Shown: positions 1-7,322 of the stretch, piece by piece
Layout of the letters: every line of letters begins with the position of its first letter
How positions within the stretch are numbered: position 1 is the stretch's first letter
From: Acetobacteraceae bacterium
GTDB taxonomy: Bacteria; Pseudomonadota; Alphaproteobacteria; Acetobacterales; Acetobacteraceae
Assembly: GCA_014377905.1 (NCBI GenBank)
Contig: JACMOQ010000610.1
Span: forward strand, 1 to 8,646
Length of the DNA: 8,646 bases
Direction: 5' to 3'
Made by a program: the position numbers and the translations under genes
Notes under the pieces: generated by a model
Databases searched by the model: none
Told to the model about the DNA's origin: nothing
What the model saw: only the letters and a program-made list of their open reading frames with translations

Positions 1-1
1 C

Positions 2-694
2 CCGGTTGCCGATGAGCTTGCACCCCGTCTGCGCAATTCGTTTTTTCTAGCCGGATTTTCCGCTCTCGTTGCGGTGCCACTTGCCGTGTTTCTGGGATTG
101 ATGGCAGCGATTTACCAGAATTCCTTCTATGACCGGGCAGTAAATTTCTTCACCCTGATGACGATTTCCATCCCGGAATATTTGGTTGGCTATCTGCTGG
201 TGAAATATTTGTCGGTGCGCTGGCAGATATTTCCATCGCTTGCCAATGTCATGCCCGACACGAGTTTTGTCGACCGCCTCGACCTTACGTTTTTGCCGAT
301 GCTGACCCTGGTGCTGGTGGTTGTTGCCCATATGATGCGGATGACGCGGGCGAGCGTGCTCAACATCATGGCCAGCCCCTATATCGAAATGGCGTTCCTC
401 AAGGGCCTCACCAAAACCCGCGTGGTGGTGCGCCACGCTTTCCCCAACGCGTTGGCGCCGATCATTGCGGTGATCGCGCTTAATCTGGCGTATCTGGTGG
501 TGGGCGTGGTGGTGGTCGAAGCAGTGTTTGTCTATCCCGGCCTCGGCCAGTTGTTGGTCGATGCGGTTTCCAAGCACGACGTACCGCTGGTGCAGGCCTG
601 CGGGCTGATTTTTTCGTGCGTGTTCATCCTGCTCAACCTGACCGCCGACGTGCTGGGCATTGTCAGCAACCCGCGACTGCGGCGCCCACGATGA
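2..694 (+). CDS. Dpp/Opp-type ABC transporter permease (DppB-like), 5'-partial
   Basis: This is the C-terminal 230 residues of an inner-membrane permease of the dipeptide/oligopeptide/nickel ABC importer family. The frame is open from base 2 with no start codon that fits the family. The GTG at 74 lies inside a transmembrane segment, so the true start is upstream and roughly 80-110 residues are missing compared with typical DppB proteins. The visible part has several hydrophobic segments. It carries the EAA-type cytoplasmic loop that contacts the ATPase (YIEMAFLKGL followed by RHAFPNALAPI), and then the family hallmark VVVEAVFVYPGLGQLLVDA. The C-terminal NPRLRRPR tail is also typical. The stop (692-694) overlaps the ATG of the next permease gene in an ATGA junction, so the two are translationally coupled. 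The substrate cannot be deduced from the permease. No substrate-binding protein gene is visible; it is probably further upstream. Confidence 0.93.
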   Translation, partial: PVADELAPRLRNSFFLAGFSALVAVPLAVFLGLMAAIYQNSFYDRAVNFFTLMTISIPEYLVGYLLVKYLSVRWQIFPSLANVMPDTSFVDRLDLTFLPMLTLVLVVVAHMMRMTRASVLNIMASPYIEMAFLKGLTKTRVVVRHAFPNALAPIIAVIALNLAYLVVGVVVVEAVFVYPGLGQLLVDAVSKHDVPLVQACGLIFSCVFILLNLTADVLGIVSNPRLRRPR

Positions 695-1524
695 GGATCC
701 GACTATACGGCCAGATCGTTCCGCTGTCGGCGATGATCGGCCTGCTGATCATCGGGGTAAATGGGTTCGCGGCCGTATTTGCGCCGATTATTGCGCCCTT
801 TGCCGAAGCCGACGTGGTCGGCGATGCCTGGGCAGAAGCGGATTGGACCCATCTGCTCGGCCTCGACAATCTCGGCCGCGATGTTTTCAGCCGTTTGCTG
901 TACGGCGCAAGGCTGTCGATCGGCCTCAGTCTTATGATCACGACGCTGAGCTTCATGATCGGTGTGGTCGGCGGCTTTACCGCGGCCATCGGCAAGGGCT
1001 GGATTGATGCCACCTTGTCGCGCTTCGTTGATCTCATTCTCGCAATGCCAACGCTGATCTTTGCTTTTGTCGTGCTGTCGGTGATGGGCACCGATCTTGC
1101 GGTGCTGGTGGTGACCTTGGCTTGCCTCGACAGCGTCAAAGTGTTTCGGTTGGCCCGCGCGCTCGCGGTGAATGTTTCCGCGCTGGAATATGTCGAGGTT
1201 GCAAGATTGCGCGGCGAGGGGCTGTGGTGGGTGATTACCCGCGAAATCCTGCCCAACACCACAGCACCGTTAATTGCCGAGTTCGGACTGCGCTTCAGTT
1301 TTGCGTTTCTGTTCGTCGCCGCCTTGTCGTTCCTGGGTCTGGGCGTCCAGCCGCCAACTGCCGATTGGGGCAGTATGGTCCGGGACTATCGCGACGTAAT
1401 CGCGCTCGATCTGCCCGCTCCGTTCTATCCGGCCGCCGCGATCGCGCTTCTCACCATCGGGGTGAATTTTGTGGTTGACTGGTTGCTAGCGCTGCAATCG
1501 CGTGGCTATGGGGAAGGGGCATGA
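691..1524 (+). CDS. Dpp/Opp-type ABC transporter permease (DppC-like)
   Basis: This is the second inner-membrane permease of the importer, 277 residues, a normal length for DppC-type proteins. ATG 691 is chosen because it overlaps the previous stop as ATGA and is followed at once by the first membrane segment; an upstream in-frame GTG at 616 lies inside the preceding gene. DppC features occur in order. A first membrane segment comes first, then the periplasmic-loop signature LLGLDNLGRDVFSRLLYGAR (about residues 50-70). Next are several more hydrophobic segments, then the EAA loop EYVEVARLRGEGLWWVITRE with ILPNTTAPLI. Last is the near-invariant SFLGLGVQPPTADWGSM (about residues 208-225). The partner is the permease encoded just upstream, and together they form the channel. 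The stop overlaps the ATG of the ATPase gene (ATGA at 1521-1524). Substrate specificity is not readable from this protein. Confidence 0.95.
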   Translation: MRIRLYGQIVPLSAMIGLLIIGVNGFAAVFAPIIAPFAEADVVGDAWAEADWTHLLGLDNLGRDVFSRLLYGARLSIGLSLMITTLSFMIGVVGGFTAAIGKGWIDATLSRFVDLILAMPTLIFAFVVLSVMGTDLAVLVVTLACLDSVKVFRLARALAVNVSALEYVEVARLRGEGLWWVITREILPNTTAPLIAEFGLRFSFAFLFVAALSFLGLGVQPPTADWGSMVRDYRDVIALDLPAPFYPAAAIALLTIGVNFVVDWLLALQSRGYGEGA

Positions 1525-3155
1525 CCGACGCTCAGATGTCGGACGTTACCAACACACGCATTCTTGACATCGACAAACTGCGCATCGAAGTGCGCACCGA
1601 TGCCGGGCCTGGCCCGGTGCTGGTCGATGATATCAGCTTCACGTTGCAAAAGGGCCAGGTGCTTGGGCTGATCGGTGAAAGCGGCGCCGGCAAATCGACC
1701 GTTGGCATGGCGATCCTGGGATATACCCGCGCCGATTGTTTTATCACCGGCGGCCGCCTGTTGTTCCAAGGCCGCGACATCCGCACCATGTCACCCGATG
1801 AACGCCGTGCGCTGCGTGGTCCGGGGGTCGCCTATATCGCGCAATCTGCCGCGGCAAGCTTCAATCCCGCGCACACGCTGATGGAGCAGATTTGCGAAAT
1901 CCCGGTTCAGCTTGGCCTGATGTCACTGCCCGAGGCGCAGGCCCGCGCAATCGAATTATTCCGCGAACTCGACCTGCCCAACCCTGATCATTTCGGCGAA
2001 CGCTATCCGCATCAGGTCAGCGGTGGGCAATTGCAGCGCGCAATGGCGGCGATGGCGATGGCGGCACGGCCCGCGGTGCTGATCTTCGACGAACCTACCA
2101 CGGCACTTGATGTCACCACCCAGGTCGAGGTGTTGGCATCGTTTCGGAAGCTGATCCGCGAGAATGGCACGGCGGCAATCTATATCACCCACGACCTTGC
2201 GGTGGTGGCGCAGATTGCCGACGACATCATGGTGTTGCGGCACGGCAAGATGATCGAATATGGCCGCGCCGACGACATCCTGCAGAACCCGCAGCAGGAA
2301 TATACCCGCCGTCTGGTCGCCGAACGTGCCGAGGGCCATGGCGGCGGCCAGGCGCAGGCCCAGGCAGCTTTGCTTGAAATCCGCCATGTAACTGCCAGCT
2401 ACACAGGGCTTGTCCGGGTGATCGACGATGTCAGCCTCGCCGTCAGCCCGGGCGATACCCTCGCGGTGGTGGGCGAAAGCGGCAGCGGCAAATCGACCCT
2501 GGCGCGGGTGGTGATGGGGCTGCTGGCGCGCGAACAGGGCGATGTGCGCTTCGCTGGCGACAGCCTGCCGGCGCGGTTGAAAGACCGCACACGGGAACAA
2601 TTGCGTCGGGTGCAGATGATCTACCAGAGCCCCGATGTCGCGCTCAACCCGAGCCAGACCTTGCTGCAGATCATTGGCCGGCCGGTGCAATTCTATTTCG
2701 GTCGCGACCGGGCGGCGGTGCGGGCGCGGGTGCTTGAATTGCTCAAGATGATGGATCTGCCGGCCGATTTCATCGACCGCAAGCCGGCGGCATTGAGCGG
2801 CGGGCAGAAGCAGCGGGTTGGGATTGCGCGCGGGCTGGCCGCCGAACCCGATCTGATTATCTGCGATGAAGTGACGTCTGCCCTCGACCAACTGGTCGGC
2901 GAGGAAATCCTTCGTCTGTTGAAACGCTTGCAGGACGAACTCGGCGTTGCCTATCTGTTCATCACCCATGACCTCGGGGTGGTGCGGCGGATCGCCAACA
3001 AGGTTGCGGTGATGCGGCACGGGGTGGTGGTGGCAGCTGGCGAGACCAAGACCGTGTTTGCGCCGCCAATGCACCCTTACACCGAATTGCTGCTGTCGAG
3101 CGTGCCCGAGATGCGCAGCGACTGGCTCGACGAAGTGCTGGCCGGGCGGGCGTAG
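1521..3155 (+). CDS. Fused double-domain ABC transporter ATPase, Dpp/Opp (GsiA/YejF-like) type
   Basis: This 544-residue cytoplasmic ATPase has two nucleotide-binding domains in one chain and powers the permease pair upstream. Domain 1 has Walker A GESGAGKST (52-60), signature VSGGQ (166-170), Walker B LIFDE (187-191) and H-loop His224. Domain 2 has Walker A GESGSGKST (318-326), Q-loop Gln369, signature LSGGQ (425-429), Walker B LIICDE (445-450) and H-loop His483. Both sites therefore look catalytically complete. The domains are joined by a Gly/Gln/Ala-rich linker (about 271-284). A C-terminal HPYTELLLSSVP segment (518-529) is the oligopeptide-family C-terminal motif. The GGGGAAGGGG run at about 1509-1519 is a strong ribosome binding site for ATG 1521, which overlaps the previous stop. 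Its TAG stop (3153-3155) directly abuts, in the same frame, the GTG start of the MFS gene. The fused arrangement is known for glutathione, microcin C-type and other peptide importers. Confidence 0.96.
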   Translation: MTDAQMSDVTNTRILDIDKLRIEVRTDAGPGPVLVDDISFTLQKGQVLGLIGESGAGKSTVGMAILGYTRADCFITGGRLLFQGRDIRTMSPDERRALRGPGVAYIAQSAAASFNPAHTLMEQICEIPVQLGLMSLPEAQARAIELFRELDLPNPDHFGERYPHQVSGGQLQRAMAAMAMAARPAVLIFDEPTTALDVTTQVEVLASFRKLIRENGTAAIYITHDLAVVAQIADDIMVLRHGKMIEYGRADDILQNPQQEYTRRLVAERAEGHGGGQAQAQAALLEIRHVTASYTGLVRVIDDVSLAVSPGDTLAVVGESGSGKSTLARVVMGLLAREQGDVRFAGDSLPARLKDRTREQLRRVQMIYQSPDVALNPSQTLLQIIGRPVQFYFGRDRAAVRARVLELLKMMDLPADFIDRKPAALSGGQKQRVGIARGLAAEPDLIICDEVTSALDQLVGEEILRLLKRLQDELGVAYLFITHDLGVVRRIANKVAVMRHGVVVAAGETKTVFAPPMHPYTELLLSSVPEMRSDWLDEVLAGRA

Positions 3156-4367
3156 GTGTCGGACCGGCGCCTTGAAAACCGCGTCCTGATCTGGGTATGT
3201 CTGCTGGTGGGGGTCAATCAGCTCGGCTTTGGCGCCATCGTGCCGGTGTTGCCGCAATACGCGCAATCGTTCGGCGTTTCGGTTTCAGCGATCGGCATGG
3301 CGACCGGGATTTATGGCCTCGCACGCTTTTTGCTGGCCGCGCCCGCCGGTGGCATGGCGGATCGTTTCGGTCGCCGGCGCGCGCTGGCCTTGGGCGGACT
3401 GGCCACGGCGGCCGGCAATCTGTGGTGCGCCTATGCCAGTTCCTATCCGGAATTCCTGACCGCGCGTTTCCTTGCCGGGGCCGGGGCTGGGTTGATTGTG
3501 ACCACCGGTCAGATCGTGCTCGCCGATATCAGCCCGATCGAGCGGCGTGGGCGCATTTTGTCGATTTACATGTCGGCCTTCGTGTTTTCGGTTGGAATTG
3601 GCCCGCTGCCTGGCGGGGTGCTGGCGGAACATTTCGGGCTTGCCGCGCCCTTTATTGGCTTTGCGGTGGCGGGTAGCCTGTCGGGGCTGCTGTCGTGGTT
3701 TGCCATCCCGGAAACCAGCCACACGGCGCATGCCGCCGCCGCCCAGGTGCCGGGCATGCGCCCATCCTATGGCCGCCAGGTCCAGGCGCTTGGCCGTCAA
3801 CCGGGCTTTGTATTGGCCTGTCTGGTCAACCTAATGAACACAGCAGCGCGCACCGGCGGATTATTCAGCATTGTGCCGCTGATCGGGGCGTCGCGCCTTG
3901 GCATGTCGGTGCAGGATATTGGCATTGCGATGGCGCTTGGTTTGGTGATCGGTCTGGTTGCCGCCTATCCCTCCGGAGTGCTGGTGGATTATTTCGGCCG
4001 TAAGGCGGTGATCGTTCCGGCAACGATTGCGACTGGCACCGCATTGCTGCTGTTCTGTATCGCCGACAGCCCGGCCGGCTATATCGCGGCAAGCCTGGTC
4101 TGGGGGCTGGCAAGCTCCATCGGTGGCTCGGCGCCCACCGCCTATGCCGCCGATGCCGCGCCGCCCGGCATGAATGCCACCACGTTAAGCCTGTTCCGCA
4201 TGATCGGCGATTTCGGCTATGTTGTCGGGCCGATCCTGATGGGCGTCGTCGCCGACCTCGCCGGCGCCAATGCAGCCCTTGAGCTGATGGCCGCAACGAT
4301 GGTTGTCGTCGCAGTGCTGTTCGCCTGGATTGCGCCCGAGACCTATCGGCGGAGGGGAACAGGGTAG
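3156..4367 (+). CDS. MFS transporter, DHA1 (drug:H+ antiporter-like) family, probable exporter
   Basis: This 403-residue inner-membrane protein has about 12 hydrophobic segments, the normal size for DHA1 transporters. Motif A, GGMADRFGRRR, lies at residues 65-75 in the loop between membrane segments 2 and 3. A related copy, VLVDYFGRKAV, lies at the start of the second half. A motif-C-like run (GIGPLPGG, about 147-154) in the fifth segment is characteristic of exporters rather than symport importers, so export is the likely direction. The start is GTG 3156, immediately after the TAG of the ATPase gene and in the same frame. No good ribosome binding site is visible, so translation probably depends on termination-reinitiation from the ATPase gene. 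Only about ten residues precede the first membrane segment, which supports this start. It may export a ligand that the ABC importer takes back up, or a toxic analogue; the substrate is unknown. Confidence 0.93.
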   Translation: MSDRRLENRVLIWVCLLVGVNQLGFGAIVPVLPQYAQSFGVSVSAIGMATGIYGLARFLLAAPAGGMADRFGRRRALALGGLATAAGNLWCAYASSYPEFLTARFLAGAGAGLIVTTGQIVLADISPIERRGRILSIYMSAFVFSVGIGPLPGGVLAEHFGLAAPFIGFAVAGSLSGLLSWFAIPETSHTAHAAAAQVPGMRPSYGRQVQALGRQPGFVLACLVNLMNTAARTGGLFSIVPLIGASRLGMSVQDIGIAMALGLVIGLVAAYPSGVLVDYFGRKAVIVPATIATGTALLLFCIADSPAGYIAASLVWGLASSIGGSAPTAYAADAAPPGMNATTLSLFRMIGDFGYVVGPILMGVVADLAGANAALELMAATMVVVAVLFAWIAPETYRRRGTG

Positions 4368-4386
4368 CGGGCAGGGCGGTCCCGGC

Positions 4387-4426
4387 TTGTCATAAAACCG
4401 TCGCCGCACCGTCATCGCCCGGTCCC
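4387..4426 (+). promoter_or_regulatory. Tandem Pho box (PhoB-binding direct repeats)
   Basis: Heptamers TTGTCAT (4387-4393), CCGTCGC (4398-4404) and CCGTCAT (4409-4415) recur at exactly 11-bp steps with 4-bp spacers. A weaker fourth unit, CGGTCCC (4420-4426), keeps the phase. The known Pho box is a pair of CTGTCAT-like heptamers with 11-bp periodicity, with GTC as the strongest core. All four units here keep GTC at positions 3-5. The first unit plus spacer (TTGTCATAAAA) closely resembles the alphaproteobacterial consensus. The array lies in the short gap before the phosphonate monoester hydrolase gene, which would make that gene part of the phosphate-starvation regulon. PhoB binding is inferred, not shown. 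Confidence 0.8.
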
Positions 4427-4436
4427 ATCCACCGCC

Positions 4437-4443
4437 TACAAAT
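4437..4443 (+). promoter_or_regulatory. Probable -10 element of the Pho-controlled promoter
   Basis: TACAAAT lies 10 bp after the last heptamer of the Pho box array. In known PhoB-activated promoters the Pho box replaces the -35 element and ends about 10 bp before the -10, so the geometry fits. Transcription would begin near 4449-4451, leaving an untranslated leader of about 20 nt. The hexamer itself is a moderate match to TATAAT. Confidence 0.5.
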
Positions 4444-4457
4444 CTCCTTCCGTTCCT

Positions 4458-4463
4458 GGAGAG
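4458..4463 (+). promoter_or_regulatory. Ribosome binding site deciding the hydrolase start
   Basis: GGAGAG lies 6 nt before ATG 4470, the best spacing for that codon. A GTG directly in front (4467) is in frame but would leave only 3 nt of spacing, so ATG 4470 is preferred. Confidence 0.7.
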
Positions 4464-4469
4464 CCTGTG

Positions 4470-6011
4470 ATGAAGCCGCGCAACGTCCTGCTGATTGTCG
4501 TCGACCAATGGCGTGCCGACCACGTGCCGCATCTTGGCGCCACCCATTTGCGGACCCCCAATCTCGATCGGCTGTGCCGCGAGGGCGTAAGCTTCCGCAA
4601 TCATGTCACCACCGCCGTCCCGTGCGGCCCGGCGCGCGCCAGCCTGCATACCGGGCTATATTTGATGAACCACCGCCAGGTGCAGAACTGGGTGCCGCTC
4701 GACAGCCGCCACGTCACTTTGCCCCAGGCCGCCCGCGCCGCCGGGCACGATCCAGCGCTGATCGGCTATACAACCACCGTGCCCGATCCGCGCCGCACCT
4801 CCCATAACGACCCGCGCTTTCAGAACCTTGGCGACACCATGGAAGGCTGGCGCAGCGTCGGCGAGTTCGGCCCCGATCATGACGGGTATTTCGGTTGGCT
4901 GGCACAGAAAGGCTATCCGGTTCCGGCCCAGCGCGAGGATATCTGGCTGCCGGAAGGCGAGCACGCGATGGCAGGCGCCACCACCCTGCCGGCGCGCATT
5001 CCGAAAGACCTGTCCGACAGTGCCTATTTCACCGAAAAAGCCCTGACCTATCTCAAGGGTCGCGGTCAGAAGCCGTTTTTTCTCCATCTCGGCTATTACC
5101 GCCCGCACCCGCCGTTCGTGGCGAGCGCGCCCTATAACGACATGTATCACGCTGCCGACATGCCGGCCCCGGTTCGCGCGCCGACTGCGGATGACGAGGC
5201 CGCGCAGCATCCCTTGCTCGGCCACTATCTTCGGCATACCCGCCAGGCGAGCTTCTTCCAGGGCGGGCAGGGTATGGCGGCCGAAATGGACGAAGCCACC
5301 ATCCGCCAGATGCGCGCCACCTATTGCGGCATGATCGCCGAGGTTGATGACTGTCTCGGCCAGGTCTTCGCCTATCTGGACGAGGCGAAATTATGGGACA
5401 ACACCCTGGTGGTGTTCACCTCCGACCATGGCGAGCAGCTTGGCGATCATCATCTACTCGGCAAGCTCGGCTATCACGACGAAAGCTTTCGCATTCCGCT
5501 GGTGATCCGCGATCCGGATCTGCTGGAGGAAGCCGGCCGCATCGAAGACGCCTTCACCGAAAGCGTCGACCTGATGCCGACCATGCTTGACTGGCTCGGC
5601 GCCGATATCCCGCCTGCCTGCGACGGGCGCAGCGTGATGCCGCTGCTTGAAGGCGCGCGTCCGGCTGACTGGCGAACCGAGCTGCATTACGAATACGATT
5701 TCCGCGAGACATTTCATTCCAAGGCCGAAGCCGAGCTTGGGCTCGCGATGGATGACGCAAACCTGATGGTGATCCAGGACGAAAGCTGGAAATACGTTCA
5801 TTTCACCGCCTTGCCGGCACTGCTGTTCGATCTCACCGCCGATCCGCAGCAATTCACCAATCTGGCCGACGATCCTGCGTATGCGGCCGTGGTGGCCGAC
5901 TACGCCCAGCGCGCACTGTCGTGGCGGATGCGGCATGCCGACAGGACGCTGACCCATTACCGAGCGTCGCCCACCGGGTTGCAGATGCGCACGCGCGGAG
6001 CCAAATCGTGA
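4470..6011 (+). CDS. pehA: Phosphonate monoester hydrolase / phosphodiesterase (formylglycine, alkaline phosphatase superfamily)
   Basis: This 513-residue enzyme hydrolyses phosphonate monoesters and phosphodiesters. It matches, almost end to end as recalled, the characterised Rhizobium and Burkholderia PMH/PehA enzymes. The sulfatase-type signature C52-G-P-A-R56 followed by ASLHTG marks Cys52 for oxidation to formylglycine, the nucleophile. Metal ligands are Asp12, Cys52, Asp319 and His320 (in TSDHGEQLGDHH). Other expected active-site residues are Asn73, Tyr100, Thr102, His213 (RPHPPF) and Lys332. Apart from Asp12, all sit five positions before their R. leguminosarum equivalents, because a loop near residues 21-28 is five residues shorter. 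The conserved C-terminus (ALSWRMRHADRTLTHYR) is intact. There is no signal peptide, so the enzyme is cytoplasmic and its substrate must be imported. It has its own Pho-type promoter. The required formylglycine-generating enzyme is not in this window. Sulfatase activity is possible as a side reaction but the sequence type favours PMH. Confidence 0.95.
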   Translation: MKPRNVLLIVVDQWRADHVPHLGATHLRTPNLDRLCREGVSFRNHVTTAVPCGPARASLHTGLYLMNHRQVQNWVPLDSRHVTLPQAARAAGHDPALIGYTTTVPDPRRTSHNDPRFQNLGDTMEGWRSVGEFGPDHDGYFGWLAQKGYPVPAQREDIWLPEGEHAMAGATTLPARIPKDLSDSAYFTEKALTYLKGRGQKPFFLHLGYYRPHPPFVASAPYNDMYHAADMPAPVRAPTADDEAAQHPLLGHYLRHTRQASFFQGGQGMAAEMDEATIRQMRATYCGMIAEVDDCLGQVFAYLDEAKLWDNTLVVFTSDHGEQLGDHHLLGKLGYHDESFRIPLVIRDPDLLEEAGRIEDAFTESVDLMPTMLDWLGADIPPACDGRSVMPLLEGARPADWRTELHYEYDFRETFHSKAEAELGLAMDDANLMVIQDESWKYVHFTALPALLFDLTADPQQFTNLADDPAYAAVVADYAQRALSWRMRHADRTLTHYRASPTGLQMRTRGAKS

Positions 6012-6097
6012 TCCTGTTCGGCGGCGCGATATAGGGTGGAAGTCGATACCGTCTTTTGCGATGGATTTTCGACTGGGGAATTTTCGAGTCTGAAGGC

Positions 6098-6139
6098 AGG
6101 CAAGCTGTTCTTTTGCGAACAAAATGCAGCTTCTTGCCT
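6098..6139. terminator. Convergent intergenic stem-loop, possible bidirectional terminator
   Basis: In the 131-bp gap between the convergent hydrolase and antiporter genes, AGGCAAGC (from 6098) faces the arm CAGCTTCTTGCCT (6127-6139), with a 3-nt bulge. Inside it TGTTC (6106-6110) pairs with GAACA (6117-6121) around a 6-nt loop. It begins 3 bp beyond the antiporter stop codon and 86 bp beyond the hydrolase stop. Neither strand has a clear run of Ts after it, so it is not a classic intrinsic terminator. It may instead block 3'-end decay or act with Rho. The rest of the gap has only an 8-bp direct repeat, ATTTTCGA (6065-6072 and 6080-6087), of unknown meaning. Confidence 0.4.
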
Positions 6140-6142
6140 ACC

Positions 6143-7318
6143 CTATTCCGCTTCCTTGCGGATCAATCCTAACCGCCTGACCAGCGCCGGCATCGTCAGC
6201 CCCTGCGCGAAGACGGAAAACGCCACCACTGCGAAACCGGCGACAATCACCGTGTCGCGCCCTTCCAGTTCCACTGGCAGGCTGAGCGCGAGTGCCAGCG
6301 CCAGTGCGCCGCGCAAGCCGCCCCAAACCAGCACATGCTGGTGGCGCATTTGCACCGCCAGCCGGCTTTGGCGGAATGGCAAGCAGAGCGCGTAAACCGC
6401 CACTGCCCGGCCGACCATCACCAGGGCGATCACCACCCAGGCGGCCGCGCCGAACATCGCCGGCGCGCGCTGGCTAACCTCCAGTCCGATCAGGATGAAC
6501 ACGATCGAATTGGCGAGGAACGCCGCATACTCCCAGAAGGCCAGCATCGGCGCCCGCGAAACCGCGTTGTCTTTCTGCCGATTGCCCACCACCAGCCCGG
6601 CGGCAAGGGCGGCTAGAATGCCCGACGCATGGGTAGCTTCCGCGATCAGGAACGACCCGTAGGCGATGATCACCGTGAGGGTGATTTCGACCAGGTGATC
6701 ATCGGTGCGCCCAGCCAGCAGCAGCATCGCGGCGGCAACCGCGGCCCCGATTACCAGACCGCCGCAGATGGTCCAGCCCGCCATGCCAGCGATCGCGACC
6801 GGACCCAGCATTGCACCGCCGGCGACCGCGAGCGCGATGCTGAAACCAACCGCGGCGGTGCCGTCGTTGAGCAGGCTTTCCGCTTCCACCAGCAGCGCCA
6901 GACGCGGTTCGACCTTAAGCTCCTTAAAGGCCGCGATGACCGCGACCGGGTCGGTGGCACCGATCAGGATGCCAAACAGGATCGCCCCAATCCAAGCCCA
7001 GCCCAACAACGCGTGAACGCCCAGCGCAACGATCGTCGCCGAAATCGCCACGCCAAGGATTGCGAGCAACAAGGTGACCGGCAAATCGCGCCGGAACTGC
7101 GCCCACGGGATCTGCACCGCCGCCTCGAAGATTAATGGCGGCAACAGCACATTGAAAATCAGCGCCGGAGTAAGCTGCAACTCAATTTTGACGGGTAGAA
7201 ATGCCAGCGCGATCCCCGCCGCAACCAATGCGACGCTGTAGGGCAGGCGCAAGCGCCGGCTGATCACCGCGACAATGGACGCTACCAGCAGCAAGATCCC
7301 GAAGGTTGCCATCGGCAT
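6143..7318 (-). CDS. CPA1-family (NhaP-like) monovalent cation:proton antiporter
   Basis: This 391-residue inner-membrane protein probably exchanges Na+ or K+ for H+. It is hydrophobic throughout, with 11-13 predicted membrane segments, and lacks a long cytoplasmic C-terminal domain. CPA1 landmarks are LLPPLIFEAA (58-67), GATDPVAV (120-127) with Thr122-Asp123-Pro124 in the unwound helix, and ESLLNDG (147-153). The Asn151-Asp152 pair is that of electroneutral CPA1 exchangers. A conserved arginine segment, GGLRGALALALALS, lies in the C-terminal third. Start ATG 7318 lies 4 nt after the stop of the upstream oxidoreductase gene, so translation is likely coupled; a second Met two codons later (7312) is equally possible. 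It ends in RKEAE, facing the hydrolase gene convergently. Ion preference and physiological trigger are not readable from the sequence. Confidence 0.92.
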   Translation of the reverse strand: MPMATFGILLLVASIVAVISRRLRLPYSVALVAAGIALAFLPVKIELQLTPALIFNVLLPPLIFEAAVQIPWAQFRRDLPVTLLLAILGVAISATIVALGVHALLGWAWIGAILFGILIGATDPVAVIAAFKELKVEPRLALLVEAESLLNDGTAAVGFSIALAVAGGAMLGPVAIAGMAGWTICGGLVIGAAVAAAMLLLAGRTDDHLVEITLTVIIAYGSFLIAEATHASGILAALAAGLVVGNRQKDNAVSRAPMLAFWEYAAFLANSIVFILIGLEVSQRAPAMFGAAAWVVIALVMVGRAVAVYALCLPFRQSRLAVQMRHQHVLVWGGLRGALALALALSLPVELEGRDTVIVAGFAVVAFSVFAQGLTMPALVRRLGLIRKEAE

Positions 7319-7322
7319 GGCG

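Noticed and set aside
448..451. ATPase domain 2 Walker B followed by Val instead of Pro (CDEVTSALD)
   Set aside because: The catalytic Asp and Glu are intact and this Val variant is common in peptide-type ABC ATPases. The numbers given here are residue positions in the ATPase, not bases.
47..577. 176-codon minus-strand open frame opposite the first permease gene
   Set aside because: The product is full of His and Gln, as expected from antisense of hydrophobic codons, and the plus strand encodes clear permease motifs.
616..690. Extended GTG start for the second permease
   Set aside because: It would overlap the first permease by 79 bases and add an Arg-rich stretch foreign to the family. ATG 691 in an ATGA overlap fits better.
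1956..3266. Long 436-codon open frame on the minus strand, antisense to the ATPase and MFS genes
   Set aside because: Its translation is rich in His, Gln, Arg and Pro with no recognisable domain. It is the codon shadow of a high-GC gene whose plus-strand reading has two complete ABC domains.
4453..5433. Sulfatase as the primary call for the formylglycine enzyme
   Set aside because: The CxPxR signature is shared with sulfatases. The residues Asn73, Tyr100, Thr102, His213 and Lys332 together with the near full-length resemblance to PMH/PehA point to the phosphonate monoester hydrolase branch.
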